Shown: piece by piece, positions 19,500 to 30,373 of the stretch
How the letters are laid out: the number at the start of each line of letters is the position of its first letter
How positions within the stretch are numbered: position 1 is the first letter of the stretch
NCBI GenBank assembly: GCA_905221605.1
Contig: CAJNDS010001657.1
Coordinates: 402,144-466,143 of the forward strand
Length of the DNA: 64,000 nucleotides
Direction: 5' to 3'
From: Symbiodinium natans
Taxonomy: Eukaryota; Sar; Dinophyceae; Suessiales; Symbiodiniaceae
Translations under genes and position numbers: made by a program
The notes under the pieces: generated by a model
Told to the model about the DNA's origin: nothing
What the model saw: only the letters and a program-made list of their open reading frames with translations
Databases searched by the model: none

Positions 19500-21540
19500 G
19501 TCAAACGCATGACCCTTCCTGGGTGAGATGCTCGGAAGTTACAGTCAAGCAAAGGAGGAGCGATTCCATCACTGGCTTGAGTGATTGAATTGCGCCGCAT
19601 GCGCACGACGACCGCCAACCGTGTGCGACAGCCATTGTGAAGGGAACCCTAAATATTGATATCTGAACCTGTTTTGAAGTTGAATATGCCGTCATATTGC
19701 GAGATTGCTACTTGCATCTATATACACATAGTAAGATATAGAGAAAGATTAGCTGGAAGAATGGAAGGATCATGTGGATGTGGAATAGGGGATTGAATAA
19801 GAAGGATTGATGTTCAGATGAAAGCCATTATATGACATCATGACTGCTAGAGTCTGGCTGGTAGGATACCCCGGCACGCCGCAACTGCGAAGCTGCAGCG
19901 GCACCATCGGCCACTTCAAACTGCTGCTGGACTTGGTGGCTTCTGCTCGGGGGCCTAGGGGGTTGAAGGTGTTTAAGGTTGGTTAGGCTCTTAGGTTTTG
20001 TTGGAGGCTTCGCCCGGCTCTGTCACAGTTCGTGGGGCGCTGAAGATAGCTCAATGTGACTTAGGCCGGGGACGTGCTTGGTGCTGTCGTAGAGGTTGAC
20101 GTCCAGCAGCAAGGTTAGAAGGCACGGCTAGCGTAGGGGAGTTTTGAGAGGTGCGGTAGCAAATGCTAAAGGCCTGCTCCATCAGCATGTACAGAGCTTC
20201 AGGTTTAGTTCGGTCCTGTGTGCAAAGGGTCCAGGAGTCCGGCGGTTGGGGTACTTCAAACACACGCAAGCACATGTAAACACGTCTTTACACATGCAAA
20301 CATGTGTAAACACTGCTGTAGAGACTGAGTACTCTAAGCCATGCACTTTGGTGGCCCTCGTGTCTGCTTCCTCTGCTTCCAGCCTGTCAGGGTCTGAGGT
20401 TTCGAGGGGCACTCCATGGTTCAACGGTTCAGCAGTGGACTGATGCTCGCTCAGGCACATCAAAACCCGCAGCCCAGCCTTGGACAGGCTGGAAGGCGGG
20501 CGAATCGTCCGCACCTGGTCAAGTTTCGAGGATCCCCGAAGCTGGGGGCAGGATGGTGCCGCCGCAGGCTTGGGAGCTTTGTTGCGCAAATGGCAAAAAA
20601 GATGTCAAGATGGCCAGTCCTATGCTGCAGGAGAGAACTCAAGTGCCTGGTCCATGTCTCGGGTCGGCATCGTCGTGTAGGCCAACGTTTCGCCAGGCTG
20701 CGGCTGCCTGCGAGCGATGCGGGCTTGGAGAATCGGAGTCGGCGCAGTCGGCGCAGTGATTGAGGGCATCTTCGCAGGATCGCATGCGGCATCAAGGAAG
20801 AGATCTATACAGTTAGACTCACTTGGATTCAGTTAGGTCCGGAATGACGTGTCCCTTACACGTGCGGGGCCTCTAATGGGCTCCGAACAATCCAAGCGAA
20901 AAGCCCTGCGCTCTGAAGCAGCCCTTCTTCACCGTCTTCGCCGCGCAGCGCTGCGCGTCCTGTGCCCTCGATGGGAGTTCCGGGAGGGGGGAGGACTAGA
21001 GTGACTAGCCCTCGGCTTCATCGGCGGGCGCCCGCGTGGCCACCAGGAGGTAGCCCTGACGATGAGACTGGGAAACTCACACCGCCAAGGGATGATGGTT
21101 CGGGCTTTGGCTTAGACTTCGGGATGCGTGAGCTTCAAGCACTCTTCATGTTTATGGGTCTTTCAAAAGCAGGCGGCCTTTCTAGAGAAGCTATGTGTTC
21201 AAACAACATGTTCAGCTGCGGTTGGCATGGTTGGCGGACCGTGTGGGACCGCATTGCCATCTGGTAGCTCAGCCACTGGCTGCCAGGATCCGGACCTCAA
21301 AAAACATCCAAAAAGACAGCTGGGGGAACACGTCGAAGGCGGGCAGAAGTGGAAAGGCATGGGCAGAAAAACTGTTTCTACAACACCTGCAGTAGCTCGA
21401 AATTCGAGGGCCTACCAGTCTTCTGGGTGTCCACGCTGTTTCTCACAGCCGCACTGGTCTCTGGCGGCCTGCGCAGCGACAAAAGGAGCATGAGACCACA
21501 GCACAAAGGCGTTCTGCTGTGCTCGTACTGTTCACTCACC
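19500..21540. other. Stretch with only tentative plus-strand ORFs
   Basis: The best candidates are plus 20,480-20,680 (GLGALLRKWQKRCQDGQSY) and plus 20,962-21,267 (DDGSGFGLDFGMRELQALFM ... AMCSNNMFSCGWHGW). They are protein-like, but without clear acceptor and donor sites and without a recognised domain. ACATGTAAACAC words repeat near 20,265-20,320. Confidence 0.3.
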
Positions 21541-21545
21541 GCTTG

Positions 21546-21620
21546 CTATGTCTTGGATTCCAACTTGAGGCCCTCCATGCGAGACATGAGCAACGCCGGC
21601 CTCGAAGACTCGTCGGCCTC
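21546..21620 (-). CDS. Candidate 24-codon terminal exon
   Basis: The good acceptor TGCTTGTTTTCAG (AG at 21,621-21,622) opens EADESSRPALLMSRMEGLKL ESKT and a TAG, 75 nt in all. A GTGAGT donor-like site follows just after the stop, so a second frame (ending ATAGCAAGCG|GTGAGT) is also possible. A plus-strand ORF overlaps (21,349-21,624, with VFWVSTLFLTAALVSG), so strand assignment is not secure. Confidence 0.3.
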   Translation of the reverse strand, partial: EADESSRPALLMSRMEGLKLESKT

Positions 21621-22085
21621 CTGAAAACAAGCACCAGGTGTTGGGGGACAGGTATCGGACTGGCTTTGACCTGGCCTGCCTGACCCCTGATTTCTGGAAT
21701 CAGCCCAGCCGCAGACCCACCCTGCACCTTGGTAGTTATCAGATGCTACCGGCACAGCTCTCCTGCGTCTGGAGGCGCCGCTTCTTCGACTTAGCCTCCC
21801 AGCGGGGACTCAAGGAATACGCAGAACATGCGTGAACTTCCAGAAAGAACCTACGGATTCTATCTGTCGGAACTTGGGCTTTCCTCTTATCGCACATCCG
21901 AGTGTCTTGAAACTTGGAGGCAGAGGCTTAGCGCCGTAGGGCCCACCTCCACGGCGCGCACGCCCCAGTTCACTGCCAGGGTCTCCAGCCTGCAACTCCA
22001 TATCCGTGAGTTTCCATTTCCACCTAGTTCCGCACTTCACTCGCGCTAGTCGGAGCTGCAGGCTGGCAGGTCCTGCTATGTCATG

Positions 22086-22217
22086 CTAAGCAGCGGCAAG
22101 AGAAACGATCTGCAGGAAGTAGCACATGATGACACTGCAGACCAGGAGCATCCGGACGTCGAAGAAGCGGCCACCCCTTCGGAGCTCGGTGGCCGTCTTG
22201 TCCACCTCCCCGCGGCT
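22086..22217 (-). CDS. Terminal exon with a membrane segment
   Basis: The acceptor GTAAATTCAG at 22,218-22,219 is followed in phase 0 by SRGEVDKTATELRRGGRFFD, then a hydrophobic helix VRMLLVCSVIMCYFLQIVSL and AAA with TAG at 22,086-22,088. The length is exactly 44 codons including the stop. The layout (charged helix, then a C-terminal membrane segment) resembles the exon at 23,170-23,310, so both may belong to one minus-strand membrane-protein gene. No family is recognised. Confidence 0.45.
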   Translation of the reverse strand, partial: SRGEVDKTATELRRGGRFFDVRMLLVCSVIMCYFLQIVSLAAA

Positions 22218-22229
22218 CTGAATTTACAG

Positions 22230-23165
22230 AGTTTAGAAACATGTGAAGCACCTTAACAGGGCAGCGCATAGCGTGTGGGATGCTGATTGTTCCCTTAAGG
22301 GTTTGACGTTCTGCCTCAAGCCTTCTGCATCATAGTGCGTCTGCAAGCTTCGACCCAGCCTGTTCCACGCAGGGTGAGAAGGTCACCTGTTGGCAGCTGC
22401 AGGAAATGCACCCCTCTTCAAAGGTGCAATACCAAGCACCCCTCTTCAAAGGTGCAATACCAAGCGTAGCATCATGGATCGGCGGCTGGCAGACCATCGA
22501 ATGTCCATAAGATGCCAAGCGGAAGCTACGAGCAATTACGAGTAGTTTTGTTCCGCTTCTTGCCGGGCGGCTAGGCGGCCACCCGGCACGAGGGCATCGA
22601 GGACATGCCCCACGGCGGCCCAGGGAGCGGGAAGATCCTTGGACAGCTTTCCCGGGGAGTCGGGAGTTAGGGCGTTAGGGAGTCCTGGGCCCTAGGGCCC
22701 TAGGGCTTGTGACGGTCCCCCCTTGCCTTGAAGATTGAGATGCTTGGGAAATGCTTGGCGCACGGCCAAGAAGATTCCGTGAACTGCCTCGCTGCGGGGC
22801 CAACATCACACAGGCTGATTACATGAGTGAATGTCCAACCGCGTTCTTGTCATGAACATGCCCTTCATGAAAAGAAAGCACGACGCACTACTCGCTACTC
22901 CCCACTGGACCCAGCATGACTCAGTTTCACTATGCTAGTGTGCTCCGAGCCCAGAACTCCGCGCAGGTCCTCGCCGAACCCATCGTTGCCTTAGAGTCTT
23001 AGAGCAGGCAGAGCAAAGTCATCAAGATTTCCTTGTGCCGTAGGGCCGTAGGGCCACAGGCATGTTTGTTGGCTACTCTTCCAGTACAAAGTCTTTGCTG
23101 CAACCGACGATGATGAATCACGTCCAATGCCTCATAATCTCATGCGTACAACTCTGCACTTGACA
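22230..23165. other. Stretch without a supported gene
   Basis: It contains a short direct repeat (CACCCCTCTTCAAAGGTGCAATACCAAGC twice, about 22,408-22,465) and GTTAGGG/CCCTAGGGC words near 22,665-22,710. No exon is recognised. Confidence 0.4.
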
Positions 23166-23169
23166 CCAC

Positions 23170-23310
23170 GAAAGAAAGCGTGAAGACACTGAAAACCATG
23201 AGGGCGGTACAGACATCCCTGTGGCGCGAGACGATGACATCGGCAAAGCCATACTTCTCGAAGTCGGCAGCTGCTTGCCGCTGTCGGTCCTCAAGAGCTT
23301 TACCACGTGT
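23170..23310 (-). CDS. 47-codon exon with charged helix and membrane segment
   Basis: The exon runs from GCGGAG|ACA (23,310) to TTC|GTGGTG (23,170), 141 nt in phase 0 at both ends. It encodes TRGKALEDRQRQAAADFEKY, then GFADVIVSRHRDV and a hydrophobic stretch CTALMVFSVFTLSF. If the GTG is not used as donor the frame reads on to TGA at about 23,140. A second acceptor with a better pyrimidine tract (TTTCTTTGCTTGCACAG) lies 16 nt upstream but gives a different phase. The product is unknown. Confidence 0.45.
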
Positions 23311-23359
23311 CTCCGCGGGAACTGTGCAAGCAAAGAAATATTCACACCAACGAAACACC

Positions 23360-24920
23360 CGTCATCTGACGATTCAATGGCGATGCTTTGGCCTTCGGGC
23401 CGCTGGCATCACCATGAGGTCCATGGTTCCTAAGCCCGCTCAAGGCAGTCCTCGTGGAACTCGAAGGTGTGCAGCTTCCTCATGGTCCATGCTCAGAGAG
23501 GCTGCCATGATTCTCGGGAAGCGAACCAAAAAGACCCTGCAAATGGAACCCCGGATGCCCTGCGAGCTCGCAACCTCCAGCATCCAGCAACTGCAAATGC
23601 GACTGCTAAGGCCCGTGCCCCGTAGGGCGCAGTGCCCGGGCCAGGCTCGAAGACACGGAGCCTGAGCCAGTGCCGGCCTCCGGAGTGCAAGTAGAGTAGA
23701 GTATCGGGCTCGAACCAGGTGAGGGTTACGATTGAGGTACATGAAGTCAGTTGGGTAAACGAGCAAGGCTCCTCTCCGAGTGGAAAAAGGTCCAAAAGCA
23801 GGACCAAAGCTTGCTAAAGCACCCACAAGCACCCTAAAACACTGCACCGGCAGCCTCACAAATCACCCGGCCGGGCCGCGCGTCCAAGAGGCAACGCAAC
23901 CTGCTCCGACTCGGATGTGGGAGATCTTTGAACCGAATGAATCCCCAGAAGCTTACCTGCTATGGTGGTCTGGGTCAACCCTACCACCTACTTTTCCAAT
24001 CTCCTTCGACCTTTTGGGGCTGAGCAGGGTGGACGTTCATTTCAGGGGAACTGGCCGCGTCACGATCACATGGGCTGAAGGCCCGGCGCAGCATACTGAC
24101 TTGTTTAGATGTTTTCCACACTCGCTCATGACTGGCATGCTTGCATGTTGATATCTTCATGTGCATTCAGGTACCCGAAGCTCCACCCAAACGCCCTTGC
24201 AGAAGTGGGCTTAGATCAACCTAGCTCATCCTTAACTCTGCAAAGGAACATCGAAATGTCCGCGTGGTACACAATCTGCCTGGCGCATGCCGCTTGAGGA
24301 TTTGAAAATAGAAAAGGAGCAGTCAGCCAAAAAGTCAGCAGGGAGATCACCTCTACACACACACAAGGAATGCTCTGCGCATTTGCTGCTCTACGAAGCG
24401 CCCGTAGCTCCAGCAAATTCCCGCATGAAACTAGTCACTAAATCGAAAGTTGTCTCACGAGTATCGGCCGAAGCTGCGCACTCCCAAGCTTCACAAACCC
24501 ATGAAACCCAAACGTCCCTAAAGCCGCAATCGAAACTGCGCCGGCTCAACGTGCGGTGCGTGAGGCTCTGGGTGATGAACTCCGGGGTGGGCCGGAGCAG
24601 CGCCAGCCAGAGCCCACCTGTCGGTCGCTATGAGTGCCCCTTCAACTAACATTTTCACCTCAGTGAATCCTGCCAGCAGGTTGCAGGGGAGTTTCAGAAC
24701 GGCTGCGAAACTGATTTGTATTGTTTTTGTTTTGTCACGTTTTGGACAACTCTTTTTGCAGGTGGAATATCAAAATTTAGAAAACATAAAAGGATCAAAC
24801 AAATCAAAAGGATCAGAATCAAATTACCAGCAAGAGGATCTTGTGCACATCCTAGTAAGTTTGGTCACATCGTGCCGATCAAGAAATAGTGCAGGATCAG
24901 AACAAACTGCAGTCAAAATC
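23360..24920. other. Stretch with only weak ORFs
   Basis: Open frames (plus 23,180-23,665; plus 24,630-25,064 with ATG) are basic or low-information and lack splice edges. The second runs into the repeat below. Nothing is firmly supported. Confidence 0.3.
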
Positions 24921-24929
24921 CGGACATCA

Positions 24930-25180
24930 AAAAGGCTGCACATGCTGCAACCACAGGCTCCAGATGTTGTAAACTGCGGCATCTCTGACTGTTCACAAGT
25001 CCAATGGTGCATCAGCGGCTCCAAACGCTGCCAACTACAGCATTTCTGGCTCCAAACGCTATGAATGAAAGCATTCTTGCTTGTTCATCGACTCCAAATC
25101 TTTTCAATTACAGCATTTGTTGATCGTTAATCCATTCCAGATGCTGTAAGCTTCAGCATTTTAATCGGATTGCTCGCATT
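24930..25180. repeat. Degenerate ~45-50-bp repeat around a TCCA(G/A)A(T/C)GCTG core
   Basis: The word GGCTCCAAACGCTG / CTCCAGATGTTGT, followed by (A/C)CAGCATTT-type words, recurs about five times with heavy divergence. It leads directly into relics of the G/C-tract module. Confidence 0.6.
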
Positions 25181-25189
25181 TGCAAGGCA

Positions 25190-25985
25190 TAGAATTTCCG
25201 AAGCTGTTGAAGTGCAGCCCCCCGCATTTGCAAACGCAATGCTCGTATGATGGGCTTGGAAGAGATTCATATTGCTTTGAGGGAATGTCTACTGATCGCA
25301 AATCCTTTGACGGGAGGGTCACAGCGTTTGGAAAGGATTCATATGGCTGGGGGGGCGGGGGGGGGGGGGGCGCAGCCCCCCCCCCCCCCCCCCGCTCCCC
25401 TCCCCGTTCCAACAGTTTTGCACTTGATAGATGTTAGTCTATTTAACTCTCGGCTTATATTTCACTGCAAAGCTCTCCTTCGCTTCGCCATACTTTCACT
25501 AGCTCAACAAAAAGCTGTCCATTTCTCTAAGGCATAACAAGCAGGGGGTTGATCAAGGGCCCCCTCCCTCATTTGCAAACAACTACACGTATGACCGCTT
25601 CAGGATTCACATGCTTTTTGAAGCAGCCACTCCTTGATGGCATGATGCACTTTAGAGCAGTCTTCTAAACACTCAAACAGAATGCTCGCATGACGGATTT
25701 GGAAAGACTCATATGGTGCGACTCCTCTTCTAGAGCAAGCTTCCACGGCTTCTTGAAGCGAGGGCGCAGCCTTCCTCCATCTGCAAGCACAATGCTTGCA
25801 TGACGAGTTTCGACAGGATTCGCATGTTTGTTGAAGCAAGTTCTCTTGATTGCATGATGTTTCTTAAAGCAAGCTCGCATGGTTTTAAAAGAAGCGGTGC
25901 GGCTGCGGAAGGGGCGGGGGAAGTGGGAGAGGCGCAGCCCCCCCCCCCCCCGCCCCACCAAGCAACTAGCAATTCCGGATGATGC
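25190..25985. repeat. Diverged relics of the G-tract/C-tract module
   Basis: Units retain (C/G)CATTTGCAAACGCAATGCTC, a TATGA/CATGACG segment, GGAAAGATTCATATG and, at 25,350-25,400 and 25,910-25,955, the G-run / GGCGCAGCC / C-run core. The order matches the arrays at 6.7 and 9.8 kb, but the TTCTTGGGCTTTGAAGC part is replaced by other sequence. This is an older or distinct subfamily. Confidence 0.7.
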
Positions 25986-26274
25986 CATAAACTCGTTAGT
26001 CTTGAACCCTAAGAATACTAATCCTCTATTGGAAAAGTTGTTTCGCACATTTTCTTGTCAATATTGATATGCAGTGAGACTTACCAATGATGTATTCGGT
26101 GGTTTGCATTTGTTGTTGGTTTTGAGACCTTCAATTGTTCGGGCCCCGCCCCCCCCACCTGCCCCACCCACCCCATTTATAAAGACAACGCTATGTCGTG
26201 TTTCTTTGTGTTTGGTTTTCTTTCGCTCCGTCTTTCTGCATGTCTTTCTGTATTGCCTCTCGTTCTGTCCTTCA

Positions 26275-26562
26275 TTCGTTCTGTCGGTCCTTCTGTCCTT
26301 CTGTCCTTCTGTCCTTCTGTCCTTCTGTCCTTCTGTCCTTCTGTCCTTCTGTCCTTCTGTCCTTCTGTCCTTCTGTCCTTCTGTCCTTCTGTCCTTCTGT
26401 CCTTCTGTCCTTCTGTCCTTCTGTCCTGTCCTTCTGTCCTTCTGTCCTTCTGTCCTTCTGTCCTTCTGTCCTTCTGTCCTTCTGTCCTTCTGTCCTTCTG
26501 TCCTTCTGTCCTTCTGTCCTTCTGTCCCTGTCCTGTCCCTCTGTCCTTCTTCTCTGTCGTTT
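26275..26562. repeat. GTCCTTCT octamer array, over 30 copies
   Basis: About 285 bp of almost perfect CTTCTGTC octamers, with two GTCCTGTC slips near 26,425 and 26,530. ORFs reading LLSFCPSV or similar are artefacts. Confidence 0.97.
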
Positions 26563-26835
26563 TGTCTTTTCGTCGCTAGTTCAAAATATTATAGAACTGG
26601 CGGCCTTTTCGAGTCTTCAGGGTTGCAGAGGGCACCCCCATTGTCAAAGAGCAACGAAGCCGCCTTGATGCCCTTAGCAAACAGCAAACTTGTAATCCTG
26701 ATGGCAGTGTTGGCAGCATTTCAGAATGGATGTTATCTCCGGTGGGCGACGTGGTGCTCACCGACATCTTCTCAGGTTGTATTCCCTTCCCCTCCTCCTA
26801 ACCCTCTGAACAGTCTTAACATGTGTAAACCCAAA

Positions 26836-26925
26836 CACACACACACACACAGAGACACACACACAGAGACACATACAGACACACACACACACACACTCAC
26901 ACACACCCGCGCGCACGCACACCCG
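26836..26925. repeat. CA-rich microsatellite
   Basis: ACACAC runs interrupted by AGAG and CGCG. It lies in the 3' extension of the open frame of the exon at 27.1-27.4 kb. Confidence 0.95.
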
Positions 26926-27074
26926 AATCCTTTCACACCAAAGTTCTGAAAGCGCTGCAAGGCATTCAGGGGGGTTTCTTTTGTGTTTGATCGGGCTGCG
27001 TGTGCCTTTGCGCGCCCGGACCTTGCTCCCGAAAGGGCGTCCGATGATCTCATCGTGGTGAAAATTCCCAAAAC

Positions 27075-27389
27075 CTCAAGCAGCGATGACATAGGTTCTA
27101 GCCGGCGGGTGGTGATTTGCTCGTCACACATAGAGCATCTATAGCCAGGAAAGAGGAGCAAGGTCACAATTTCGGCAAGACACCATTTTCTGCCAAAATC
27201 AATGGGGCTCCGACGATTGTTGGTGATGCCCCCATGCTTGAGGACAACCCCGAACACCTCCGCAAGGTCATGAGTTGTACTTATCCTGGCCCTCAGCTTC
27301 TCAGAACCCTCTGCAAGGCAGGACCGGCAAGCCCCGTGCCCGTTGTTCGCCTGTGTGTAACTGCCCCAAAGGATGACGAAGTCGCCCTC
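27075..27389 (-). CDS. 105-codon exon with two CxxC motifs, unrecognised
   Basis: Acceptor CGTCAAG|GAG at 27,390-27,391, donor GAG|GTTTTG at 27,073-27,074; 315 nt, phase 0 at both ends. The frame reads EGDFVILWGSYTQANNGHG, ACRSCLAEGSEKLRARIST, THDLAEVFGVVLKHGGI, DFGRKWCLAEIVTLLLFPGY, RCSMCDEQITTRRLEP. CRSC and CSMC could together bind one zinc, which is inference. If the donor is not used the frame runs on into the CA tract. This is one of the best coding signals in the window, but I do not recognise the family. Flanking exons were not found. Confidence 0.5.
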
Positions 27390-27399
27390 CTTGACGCCT

Positions 27400-27910
27400 G
27401 AACGCCACCAAGTGTCAACTCAACTAGCTACCATGCCAGGTAAGGAATGATGCCGGCAATGGGTGCCAAATGCAACTGTATTGCCCCTTGGGGGCACTTG
27501 GACCTTCAGCACTTCATCCGGCTACAATTTGACAGATTCTGACAAACTTGATCAGACTTGAGAAGTATAACTCCAAGAGCTTCAACGGAAGGCGAAAGGT
27601 GTTGTGGAGGAGTCATGGGGCAGGTCTCGATGCCAACACTTCTTCGTGACAGGAGCCTGGCATGGCCACCAAGAGACAAGGCCTAAGGCCTCTTGCACTC
27701 CGAAAGCCCAAAACCCATCTTGCACCATCATGCGCCCCCTGGAACCTCAAACCTAGATCCAAAACAAAAACGCAACCCGGGCCTCCAGACCCGTGAGCAG
27801 GCTCTACAGGCACCGCGACAGTTTCTGCCGAGGCCGTCGGCCTTGGACTGTAGGTTGAAGACGGGTTTAGGCGGTTGAGGATGCTTAGAAGGTTCTGAAA
27901 TTTGGGGGTC
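27400..27910. other. Stretch without a supported gene
   Basis: Unique sequence with no convincing frame or repeat. Confidence 0.4.
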
Positions 27911-27911
27911 G

Positions 27912-27985
27912 CATCCGTGTGTGCACGTGTGAGTGCACACTTGTGCGTGTGTACACTTGTGCGTGTGTACGTGTGTAAATCTTCA
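27912..27985. repeat. GTGTGTAC-type tract
   Basis: Repeated GTGTGT(A/G)C and TTGTGCGTGTGTAC words. Confidence 0.85.
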
Positions 27986-28164
27986 TGGGGTCAAGCCCAT
28001 GACGGGTTTGCGCACCTCGCCAATGTCATTTGCAGAGCGCCTGGCCCTGGCCGGCAGTCAACAAACACGCCCTCCCTGTGCGCTTGTAAAAACCAGGCTT
28101 GCTCAGGTATGCAGTCAGCCTGTCATCTAGGCATCGCCAGGTACCGTCACTAAAAAAAACAATC

Positions 28165-28790
28165 GAAGTAAGCAAGTAAGCGTAGGTAAGTGTAAGCAAG
28201 TGTAAGCAATTCTCAGTATGTGCAAATAAGTGTGCGTAAGTGTAAGTAAGTGCAGGTATGTCAATGTGTAGGTAAGTGTGGGCACGTGAAAGCAAGTGTA
28301 AGTCAGTGCCAGTAAGTGCAAGTAAGTGCAAGTAAGCGCAAGTAAGTGTAAGTAAGTGTAAGCATAAGAAAGTGCAAGTAAGTGCCAGTAAGTGTACGTA
28401 AGTGTAAGTAAGTGTAAGATGTGCAAGTAAGTGTAAGTAAGTGTAAGTAAGTGTAAGTAAGTGTAAGTAAGTGTAAGTAAGTGTAAGTAAGTGTAAGTAA
28501 GTGTAAGTAAGTGTAAGTAAGTGTAAGTAAGTGTAAGTAAGTGTAAGTGTAAGTAAGTGTAAGTAAGTGTAAGTAAGTGTAGGTAAGTGTAGGTAAGTGT
28601 AAGTAAGTGTAAGTAAGTGTAAGGAAGTGTAAGTAAGTGTAAGTAAGTGCAAGAAAGTGTAAGTAAGTGTAAGTAAGTGTAAGTAAGTGTACGAAAGTGT
28701 AAGTAGGTGTAGGTAAGTGTAGGTAAGTGTAGGTAAGTGTAGGTGAGTGTAAACAAGTGAAAGCAAGTGTAAGTAAGTGTAAGTAGTGGC
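28165..28790 (+). repeat. GTAAGTAAGT decamer array, about 0.6 kb
   Basis: The central part is a nearly perfect 10-bp tandem (GTAAGTAAGT, also written AAGTGTAAGT). Both flanks are degenerate, with GTGCAAGTAAGT and GTAGGTAAGT variants. The plus strand therefore carries dozens of copies of GTAAGT, the consensus 5' splice site. The minus-strand frames repeating TYTYLHLLTL are artefacts. Confidence 0.97.
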
Positions 28791-28829
28791 GTGCATGCGT
28801 GCGCGCGTGCGAGCGGGTGTGACTATAGT

Positions 28830-30370
28830 GCTGTAGACGGTGAAAGTGAAGCTAGGCTCTCATGATAGCAAGCAGTCGGACAACGCGGAATCTCCCAATT
28901 TTCCAGCGCACCATAGTAATTGCAGCAAATTGCACAACCAGCCACATCAGGCATAACAGATGCCTCAAAGTTCACCCAGTCACACGACGCAATATTGTAT
29001 CCCCCCCGCATGCCGCAGGGTGGCAGTGGGTGGGGCACGCACATGACAATCCGCGCGCACTCAAAAGAGCTAAGCAAACCTCACCACGTGCAAGAAGCTG
29101 CGCAGTCAACAACCGGCAATGACGCGCAGCGGACAAGGAACTGAAGGATGTGCGCATGCGCGCATGTGCGCATGTGAGCATGTGCGCTTGAACTGGATGC
29201 ATATCTTTCTAGAAAGCTCCAGACTTCAAGGGGTTAAAGCTCTTTATAGTTGGCACGTGCAAGCATGTTGTCACGCAGGACCAATCCACGCCCCAAACCC
29301 TAAACTCGAGCCCGCAGGGCTGTAGACTTCAGATTTCGGAGTTCAGAGGTGGGGGTCTGGGTTTAGTGTTGGTTGAGGTTGAGCTGGCAGAGATGCTGGC
29401 ACTTCTATGTCTCGATGGGATGTAAGGATCTTCCAAACCCCAAGAAACTCCGGAGGATGAGGCCTGAGTGTTTCTTTTCTTGGTTCCGCTGCAGTGCAAG
29501 AGTGATTGGGGGCTTTAGGGCTTGATTCAATGGGCAGATCTCTTTGAGGGGGCAGCAAGGCTTGTAAATCTTGCAATACATTGTTGGCCAAGCGGCGTCT
29601 CCAGCGGCTGGCACGCCATGTTCCTAGGTCAATGCCTGATTCGCCTTGAACTGTAGAGTTGGTTGGGTAGGTTGGGTGGGTTGGTTGTAAGCTTCGGGTT
29701 GGCTGTTGACTGGGCATGTTGGAGTGCACATGCTGCAAGATGCAAACAACAGGGTCTCCACGTCGGTATGCAGGCTACGAAATCATTTAGATGAACTTTG
29801 GGCTTCGATGACCTCAAGGGCTGAGCGTTGTTTTGCAAACCCTTCCTTTGAGCCATCGCCAGGCTGCAAGGCTATGGTTGCTGCGAGGCCTTCGTATCAT
29901 TCGATTCAAGTCGTCAACCCTCTCCATAGCCCCTGTCGTAGTTGAGGAAAGAGACGTCGGAAAGATCTTCGGATGCCCAAGGGGGAGGGGCACCCCACGG
30001 CCAGGCCGGTGCTTTCGGCCTTCTCCCAGGGCGTTGGCCTGAGTGGGCTTAGAAGTTGGGGAGATCCTCCACGGCGACATAAGCTCAGAATCTGTCAGAG
30101 GATGAGGCTGAAGGCACTGAAGGCGCTGAATGCACATGACTGAGGCCGCGGCCTCTTCTTGGGATACGCGTCGTGCAGATGCTTTTCTTTGGCCCCGGGG
30201 CCGTAGCCCTGGAAGGTGGTATTGTACGGGGTTTCGTTCAGGCCTCAGAGCCTTGCTCCAAATGTGGCTGTGTCATTCAGAAGATGAAGAAGAAGAAGAA
30301 GATGAAGAGGAGGCTGCAAAAAACTTCTCAACTATGGACCAGCGTAATCCCAGCACAAAAATGAAAGATC
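28830..30370. other. Stretch without a supported gene
   Basis: It includes a GCGCATGTGCGCATG tract near 29,150-29,190 and a GAAGAAG run near 30,283-30,312. A minus frame at 30.1-29.8 kb (AMERVDDLNRMIRRP) is mildly protein-like but unanchored. Confidence 0.4.
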
Positions 30371-30373
30371 TAC

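Noticed and set aside
26074-26949. 291-codon plus ORF
   Set aside because: Spans the GTCCTTCT array and the CA tract; no non-repetitive protein content with exon edges.
28026-28796. 256-codon minus ORF with TYTYLHLLTL repeats
   Set aside because: Direct translation of the GTAAGT array.
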